Below, one piece after another: positions 58,614 to 64,000 of a DNA stretch of 64,000 bases (its first letter is position 1; every line of letters begins with the position of its first letter). Source of the stretch: Nitrospira sp. (GTDB lineage: Bacteria > Nitrospirota > Nitrospiria > Nitrospirales > Nitrospiraceae); contig JALHPO010000007.1 of the NCBI GenBank assembly GCA_022842445.1, forward strand, positions 112,234 to 176,233, read 5' to 3'. The translations under genes were made by a program, and so were the position numbers. The notes beneath the pieces are model-generated. The model did no database searches and was not told the origin of the DNA. It saw nothing but the letters and a program-made list of their open reading frames with translations.

Positions 58614-59329
58614 TCTATGCTCTTGAGCATTTTAGGGGGGGTCGGGTTCGCTCGGGCATGGATCACCGGACCAAGAGTTTTGAGCACCTGCTCGACGATA
58701 ATCCCATACCCCGCCTTTGTCGGGTGAATACCGTCGGCCTGATTCAGCGCCGACGAGGCCGCGACCCCCTCAAGAAAGAACGGGATGAGGGGAAGGCGGT
58801 ATTGCCTGGCGAGAGCCGGATAGATCGCCTCGAAACCCTTCGTGTAGTCTTGCCCATAGTTCGGCGGGAGCTTCATGCCGGCCAAGATCACAGTCACGCC
58901 GGCTTGCTGCAGCTGCTGGATAGTCGAACCGAGGTTGCTTCTTGTTTGTTCCAGACTGAGCCCCCTGAGTCCGTCATTGGCGCCCAACTCAAGAATCACG
59001 ATGTCGGGCTTGCCGGCAAGCACCCAGGTTACACGACGAAGACCGCCGGCGGTCGTATCGCCGCTCACACCGGCATTGATGACCCGATAACGATAGTCCA
59101 GCTCGTCCAACCGCCGCTGCAGCTGGGCAGGATAGGCATCCTCGCCGCTGACCCCGAATCCGGCGGTGAGACTGTCGCCGAAGGCAACGATCTTCGGCCT
59201 GGTATCTCCCGCCTCTGAAGAACCGGCCTCCACACCCGTCCGGTTGAAACAGACAATAAGAAGGGCAAGGACCGGAAGAAGACAATGAAGCACGCGTTGA
59301 CGTCGAGACATGGGGCCGTACAAATTCAC
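58610..59329 (-). CDS. TesA-like SGNH arylesterase
   Basis: The 239-residue protein has an N-terminal hydrophobic helix (VLHCLLPVLALLIVCF), so it is exported. It carries the SGNH blocks: FGDSLTAGFG with the nucleophile Ser, GVSGDTTAGG, GANDGL with the Asn, and DGIHPTKAG with the Asp-His pair. TesA enzymes hydrolyse acyl and aryl esters in the periplasm. It is 68 bp away from and divergent to the ABC transporter pair, a common arrangement of tesA with a YbbAP-type exporter. A later start at ATG 59311 is possible. Confidence 0.92.
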   Translation of the reverse strand: MNLYGPMSRRQRVLHCLLPVLALLIVCFNRTGVEAGSSEAGDTRPKIVAFGDSLTAGFGVSGEDAYPAQLQRRLDELDYRYRVINAGVSGDTTAGGLRRVTWVLAGKPDIVILELGANDGLRGLSLEQTRSNLGSTIQQLQQAGVTVILAGMKLPPNYGQDYTKGFEAIYPALARQYRLPLIPFFLEGVAASSALNQADGIHPTKAGYGIIVEQVLKTLGPVIHARANPTPPKMLKSIE

Positions 59330-59397
59330 TTGGTCCTTTCTTTCGTACAGTATAATACTATCGATAGGTCGTCATCTCCGATAGGATTGCACGGGTT

Positions 59398-60174
59398 ATG
59401 ATTTTACTGAAAAATGTGTCGATGGTGCTGACAGCGGCAGGCCGTTCCGTGAGAATCCTTGAGGGGATTTCTCTGGTGATTCCTGCCAAACAAACGATCG
59501 CCATCGTGGGGCCGTCGGGGAGCGGGAAATCCACCCTGCTCGGACTGATGGCCGGCCTCGATCGTCCGACGACCGGATCGATCGAGCTGGACGGACAGGA
59601 TATTACGTCTCTGTCCGAAAGCCGGATGGCTCACGTTCGCCGAGAGAAAATCGGCTATATCTTTCAGTCCTTCCACCTCATTCCTACCCTCACGGCGATC
59701 GAAAACGTCGCAGTTCCGCTGGAGTTGAGCGGAGAACGCCAGGCCGGCACACGTGCCGCCGAGTTACTGGAAGCGGTCGGATTGTCCGATCGTATGGGAC
59801 ATTATCCCGTGCAGCTGTCCGGAGGAGAACAGCAACGCGTCGCGGTCGCGCGGGCCTTTGCATGCCGCCCGCCGATCCTGTTGGCCGATGAACCCACGGG
59901 CAATCTCGACAGCACAACCGGCGCGTCCGTAATCGACCTCCTGCTCTCGCTGCATCGCGACTACGGGACAACCCTGGTGCTGGTCACACATGATACGGCT
60001 CTGGCGGCATTGATGCAGCGAGTGGTGTCTATGCGCGACGGGTGCCTGGAATCCGACACCCTGCCATCCTATTCCGGTGTCATCGACGAGGGTCCGATTG
60101 CTGCGGCATCCCGGGACCGGGTCTTCTCCCCCGACCCGGCATCCCCGGATTCCGCTCCGGAATCCCGCCCATGA
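59398..60174 (+). CDS. ABC transporter ATP-binding protein (YbbA/LolD-like)
   Basis: The 258-residue protein has Walker [22 protein letters not shown]-loop [17 protein letters not shown], signature [17 protein letters not shown] and Walker [19 protein letters not shown]. It belongs to the MacB/LolD group of ATPases that power type VII-like mechanotransmission rather than direct transport. It overlaps the permease start by 4 bp. A TATAAT lies at 59351-59356 in the divergent region shared with the esterase gene. Confidence 0.95.
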   Translation: MILLKNVSMVLTAAGRSVRILEGISLVIPAKQTIAIVGPSGSGKSTLLGLMAGLDRPTTGSIELDGQDITSLSESRMAHVRREKIGYIFQSFHLIPTLTAIENVAVPLELSGERQAGTRAAELLEAVGLSDRMGHYPVQLSGGEQQRVAVARAFACRPPILLADEPTGNLDSTTGASVIDLLLSLHRDYGTTLVLVTHDTALAALMQRVVSMRDGCLESDTLPSYSGVIDEGPIAAASRDRVFSPDPASPDSAPESRP

Positions 60175-62840
60175 CCTCCTTTACACTCCATATGGCCTGG
60201 CGCGAAACACGCGCGGCATGGCGGCACTTTCTCTATTTCCTGGTCTGCATTGCCATCGGCGTCGGATCCTTAACGGGAGTCTCCCTCTTCGGCACACAGG
60301 TCGAGCAGACGGTCACGAAAGAAGCGCGAAGCCTCCTGGGCGGTGACCTCGAAATCCGGTTGTCTTGGCAGGTGAGCCCTTCCGGTCAAGCCGTCTTGGA
60401 CTCGCTCAGAGAGCGCGACGTGGCGCTGACCCATATCAGCGAGCTGGTCGCCATGGCGGCGAAGGCGGAATCATCTGCGACCGGGCAGCAGACGCAAATC
60501 ATCGAGCTCAAAGCCGTCGAGCCACAATACCCGCTGTATGGTTCACTTCGCCTGGAACCCAACGGCAACTTGGCGGAACTTCTCGGCCGGCAGACGAGCA
60601 ATTGCCTTGAACGTCTGTGTTTTGGCGCGGTTGTCCAGGAGTCTCTGTTGATCAGAATGGGACTCTCTGTCGGACATCGGCTCAAGATCGGTCAAGGGCA
60701 GTTCGTCATCACCGGCGTCGTCAGGACAGAGCCGGATCGCATGGCCAACGCCTTCAGCCTTGGCCCTCGGGTCTTCGTGTCACAAGAAGGGCTTCACGCG
60801 GCTGATCTGATCAAGTTGGGCAGCCGGGTTCGCGAACGCTATCTGCTGAAAATCCCGGGCGCCATGGCCCCGGAGCCGCTCCTCTACGAGTTACGAGGAC
60901 GACTGGCCTCTGATTCAGCCCGCGTGTCGGGATACCGTGACGCGCAACCACAACTGAAACAGTCGTTGGAACAACTGACCCGTTATTTGGGTCTGATCGG
61001 ATTGACGGCGCTGTTCGTGGGAGGACTGGGAGTCGCCACCTCGGTCCATGCCTTTATCCGGGAAAAGCTGAATACCATCGCGATTCTGAAGACGGTCGGG
61101 GCGGATTCCCCGACGATCATGTGGACCTATGTGCTGCAGGCGATGATCCTCGGACTGGCGGGCAGCCTCGTCGGACTGATCATCGGTGTGCTCCTCCACC
61201 TGGCACTGCCCTGGATGATTGTGGCGCTGATGGCATCGGATCTGCTTGATCAATTGGGATTCGCAAAGGGAGGGATGGAGGTGTCATTCGCTCCCCTGGC
61301 AAAGGGATTGGCGTTGGGTCTGTTGTCCACGCTGCTCTTTACCCTGTGGCCGCTGCTGACGATCCGCGACGTCAAACCGGCCCGGATTTTTCGCCGCGAT
61401 ATCGCTCCGCTGACTGCCTCCGTCGACCCTGAGGGAACTCGATGGCGGAGGTTGTGGCAAGGGCTGGATCGAGTGAAAGCCCTCACGTCACTCGGCATCG
61501 GCCTAGGATTGACCCTCCTCTCTATATGGCAAGCCGGATCGTGGAAAGTCGGGACGCTCTTCATCCTTTCATTTGCAGCTGCCGTCTTGCTGTTGGGCCT
61601 CTCGGCCCGTGTGGCACTCTCGGCCCTCAAAAAATGGCCGCGGCCGGAGCATCTCGTCCTTCGCCAGGCACTGGGGAACGTCGTGCGGCCGGGAAGTCAG
61701 GTCGTGGGCATCACGATCGCCATCGGTATCGGCGTCATGGTCGTGACGACGGTCTCGCTTGTTGAACGGTCGCTGCTTACGCAGGTCGGCGAGAACCGAC
61801 CGACCGACGCTCCGAGCTTTTTCTTCATCGATATCCAGCCTGATCAGTCTGAAGAATTTGTCGCGCTCCTCCGCCGGCACTCGAAGGATCCGGCCCCCAA
61901 GTTGACCCCGCTGATTCGATCACGTCTCTCCGCTCTCAAAGGCCATGCCATCAAAATGGAACCGATGTCCGAGGAAGAAGAGCAGAGGGAAAAGACCACG
62001 GAGAAAGAAGAACGGCGAAAGAAATGGTATCTGACCCGCGAATACGTCTTGACGTTTCTTCAAGACCTTCCCAAAGACAACAAAGTTGTTCAGGGCTCCT
62101 GGTGGAAACCGGGGCAGGTCTTTTCCAAACCGCTGATCTCGATCGAGGAAGATGCCGCCAAGCAACTCGGCCTCACGGTCGGCGATACCGTCGAGCTTGA
62201 TATTCAAGGCGCCCCCATCACGGGAGAAATCAGCAGCATTCGACAAGTCGAGTGGGGAAACTTCTCGACCAACTTCTACATGATCTTTTCGCCCGGTGCG
62301 CTGGACGGCGCCCCGCAGACCTCTGTCGCCACGGTTCGAGTGCTTCCATCGGAAGAGTTGGCGCTCCAACAGGCCGTCGTGACTTCATTCCCGAATGTGA
62401 CGGCCATCAATATCGGCGATGTTCTCGACAGTTTTGCGCGAGTGCTCGATCGACTATCCCTGGCCATCCGTACGGTGGCGCTGTTTTGTGTGCTGTCCGG
62501 CGGTCTCGTCATGGCGGCGGCACTGGCCGCGACCCGTTACCGCCGCCTCTACGAATCGGTGATTCTCAAGGCCCTCGGCGCCACGCGTGGAGTGATCGCG
62601 CAAACCTTTGCCGTGGAGTACGCCTTGCTGGGGGCCTTAGGCGGGCTGCTTGGAAGCGTTCTGGCGAGCGCCTTGTCCTGGGCAGTGCTTTCAACCGTGT
62701 TCGACCTGGCCTGGAGCCTTCAACCGGCCGTGCTCGCCACGGGCTTCGTCGCGACGATCACGCTCACTCTGCTGGTGGGCTTTCTCAGCACCTATCGGAT
62801 TCTCGGACAGCCGCCGCTCTCGGTGCTGCGGCATGAATAG
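60171..62840 (+). CDS. ABC transporter permease (YbbP-like, FtsX domains)
   Basis: From ATG 60171 the protein is 889 residues. It has an N-terminal helix (FLYFLVCIAIGVGSLTGVSL), a large periplasmic part, and two FtsX-type membrane blocks: near residues 270-400 (LGLIGLTALFVGGLGVATSV) and near 780-889 (VALFCVLSGGLVMAAALAAT, LLVGFLSTYRILGQPPLSVL). This duplicated design is that of YbbP. With the ATPase and TesA it forms a likely lipid- or acyl-handling export unit. A long, lysine/glutamate-rich segment (EEEEQREKTTEKEERRKKWY) near residue 600 is a visible insertion. Confidence 0.92.
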   Translation: MTSFTLHMAWRETRAAWRHFLYFLVCIAIGVGSLTGVSLFGTQVEQTVTKEARSLLGGDLEIRLSWQVSPSGQAVLDSLRERDVALTHISELVAMAAKAESSATGQQTQIIELKAVEPQYPLYGSLRLEPNGNLAELLGRQTSNCLERLCFGAVVQESLLIRMGLSVGHRLKIGQGQFVITGVVRTEPDRMANAFSLGPRVFVSQEGLHAADLIKLGSRVRERYLLKIPGAMAPEPLLYELRGRLASDSARVSGYRDAQPQLKQSLEQLTRYLGLIGLTALFVGGLGVATSVHAFIREKLNTIAILKTVGADSPTIMWTYVLQAMILGLAGSLVGLIIGVLLHLALPWMIVALMASDLLDQLGFAKGGMEVSFAPLAKGLALGLLSTLLFTLWPLLTIRDVKPARIFRRDIAPLTASVDPEGTRWRRLWQGLDRVKALTSLGIGLGLTLLSIWQAGSWKVGTLFILSFAAAVLLLGLSARVALSALKKWPRPEHLVLRQALGNVVRPGSQVVGITIAIGIGVMVVTTVSLVERSLLTQVGENRPTDAPSFFFIDIQPDQSEEFVALLRRHSKDPAPKLTPLIRSRLSALKGHAIKMEPMSEEEEQREKTTEKEERRKKWYLTREYVLTFLQDLPKDNKVVQGSWWKPGQVFSKPLISIEEDAAKQLGLTVGDTVELDIQGAPITGEISSIRQVEWGNFSTNFYMIFSPGALDGAPQTSVATVRVLPSEELALQQAVVTSFPNVTAINIGDVLDSFARVLDRLSLAIRTVALFCVLSGGLVMAAALAATRYRRLYESVILKALGATRGVIAQTFAVEYALLGALGGLLGSVLASALSWAVLSTVFDLAWSLQPAVLATGFVATITLTLLVGFLSTYRILGQPPLSVLRHE

Positions 62841-62941
62841 CACCCCCTCGACCGTGAAGTCCGAACAGTCTTGAAGAGATTCCCGGAATCTGTGTGCCAA
62901 CCTATTCGCCGGTCCATCCAGCTCCTGTTGGTTGCTGCCTG

Positions 62942-64000
62942 TCAGGCCTGTTGCGCATTGGCCAGCGCAGCTTGTATGCCGTGCCTTTCCCGTTCACGGA
63001 ATGACACGGCGATACGCAATTGTTCCAGATACTGTTCCAGCGTCTTCCCGCCCAAATCAACGTGACGGGAGGCAAAGAACTCCCGAACGTCATATTCAAG
63101 CTCCGGAGTCGCGAGGCTGACGATGCCGCCGCACATGCGGCGTACGCCCTGTTTCGGAAACAACTGATCCATCTTCTCCCAATTCGTCTTCACAAAATCC
63201 CATGCGAGCTCGCGGTTATACACATTGCCCAGGCAGGCTGCGACGATGAAGGGGGCATCCTGTGTGCGGATTTCTCCGTCGATCGTACAGGCCAATGTGC
63301 GCGCCAGCAATAAGGGAGACTGAAAGGCGGCAAGTGAAAAGAGATAGCGCCGCTCCTCTTGCGGAGTCGCCGCCTTCCTATAACGTTCGGAGAACTCTTC
63401 GTAGCGCGCCTCGTCGCCGGTATGGGCCAGGATCGCGACCAGCGCCGGCACGATGTTGGGATCGACGGCAGCCGAGTCTGTCCGATATTGTGCATAGCGA
63501 ACCAGAGCCTGTTCTTGAATCGCCGGATCGTTGCCCCATTTACCCAATGTACCGAGCAGTTCCCCGCGCAACTGACCGAGCAGCACATTCTCCCCCGATC
63601 GCGGTTCCCATCCCAATTCACGGACAGCCGGAGCCACGAGGGTCCTGACGAAGGTTTCAAGCACGGGCCGCTCATCCGCCGCAATGATCCGATTTAAAAA
63701 GGACAGGGACTCGAGCAGCAGGGCCCAGACATTCTTGTCCCGTTCCTGCGTGAAATGTCGAGTAAGTCGCAGATAGTCCGGAAGCGGCATCGCGCCGGAG
63801 AGCGTCGTCGCCCAGGCGTCGCTGAGGAGATTGAACCGTTCGGTCGGCGCGAGACGTTCCAGCCCTGTGTCCAACAATCGTTGGAGCAGCGGCGCGTCGT
63901 ACTGCACCCGGTAGAATCCGTGTCCCCCCTCGTTGATAAGTACCTGCCGCACATCCGGGGGAAGAGGGATACGTGTCTGATGTCCTGTGAGGAGCACCCT
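62942..64000 (-). CDS. M1-family aminopeptidase, C-terminal ERAP1-like domain (partial)
   Basis: The frame is open to the right edge, so the N-terminal catalytic part with the zinc motif lies outside the window. The visible 352 residues form the helical ERAP1_C-type domain: VLINEGGHGFYRVQYDAPLL, LAPTERFNLLSDAWATTLSG, DEARYEEFSERYRKAATPQE and WDFVKTNWEKMDQLFPKQGV. M1 aminopeptidases remove N-terminal residues from peptides. The GTG near 63997 is internal. Confidence 0.92.
   Translation of the reverse strand, partial: RVLLTGHQTRIPLPPDVRQVLINEGGHGFYRVQYDAPLLQRLLDTGLERLAPTERFNLLSDAWATTLSGAMPLPDYLRLTRHFTQERDKNVWALLLESLSFLNRIIAADERPVLETFVRTLVAPAVRELGWEPRSGENVLLGQLRGELLGTLGKWGNDPAIQEQALVRYAQYRTDSAAVDPNIVPALVAILAHTGDEARYEEFSERYRKAATPQEERRYLFSLAAFQSPLLLARTLACTIDGEIRTQDAPFIVAACLGNVYNRELAWDFVKTNWEKMDQLFPKQGVRRMCGGIVSLATPELEYDVREFFASRHVDLGGKTLEQYLEQLRIAVSFRERERHGIQAALANAQQA

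Noticed and set aside
1..64000. CRISPR array or rRNA operon
   Set aside because: No regularly spaced 25-40-bp repeats with unique spacers and no conserved rRNA blocks were seen. The regular tracts in 45-49 kb are low complexity without spacers.

Overview
The window looks like a stretch of chromosome from a nitrite-oxidising bacterium of the genus Nitrospira. The main reason is the adjacent pair at 23.0-27.9 kb encoding the beta and alpha subunits of nitrite oxidoreductase (NxrB, NxrA), with a Tat-type leader on NxrA. The high GC content, the many small lipoproteins and the inorganic-carbon genes fit an autotroph. No rRNA and no CRISPR array were seen. The only tRNA found is a tRNA-Gly.

0-28.4 kb is mostly housekeeping. 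It opens inside the gene for the inorganic-carbon protein DabA, followed by a PII-like protein, and an alpha-carbonic anhydrase lies at 7.9 kb. Other genes include a secreted protein made of three near-identical SnoaL-like repeats, ArfB, FabI, a Nudix hydrolase, GcvT, an FKBP isomerase, a FIST protein, an operon of LOG protein, beta-CASP nuclease and P1-family peptidase, several envelope proteins, a Trm112-like protein, and nxrA-nxrB read leftward from a long AT-rich leader.

28.4-50.0 kb reads as a genomic island that starts right after tRNA-Gly. It has three parts. (i) 28.4-34.5 kb holds small modules: lysine-rich mini-ORFs, MazEF, a VUT-family transporter, a HigBA-like pair, an HNH nuclease and a Sel1-repeat protein. 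A degenerate motif with core ACTCCCGGTACC recurs at the module boundaries. (ii) 34.5-45.3 kb is one leftward run of seven tightly packed genes: type III restriction subunit Res, a DUF1016 nuclease, methylase Mod, a TIGR04255 protein, two overlapping genes of unknown function, and a UvrD-type helicase with an N-terminal RelE-like domain. This is the best candidate for an undescribed composite defence locus. (iii) 45.3-50.0 kb holds four more two-gene toxin-antitoxin-like modules, all leftward, separated by A-poor GGT/TTT-rich tracts and a second intergenic repeat. One 138-bp tract is duplicated, apparently exactly.

50.1-64 kb returns to core genes: a MoxR-DUF58-TgpA (transglutaminase) operon, a methyltransferase-like protein, a ChaN-like lipoprotein, a SWIM zinc-finger protein, a TesA-like esterase, an ABC exporter pair, and the C-terminal part of an M1-family aminopeptidase that runs off the right edge. 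Two palindromic intergenic elements (11.6 and 54.6 kb) sit exactly at the 3' ends of genes. All family assignments come from reading the sequence; no database search was run.
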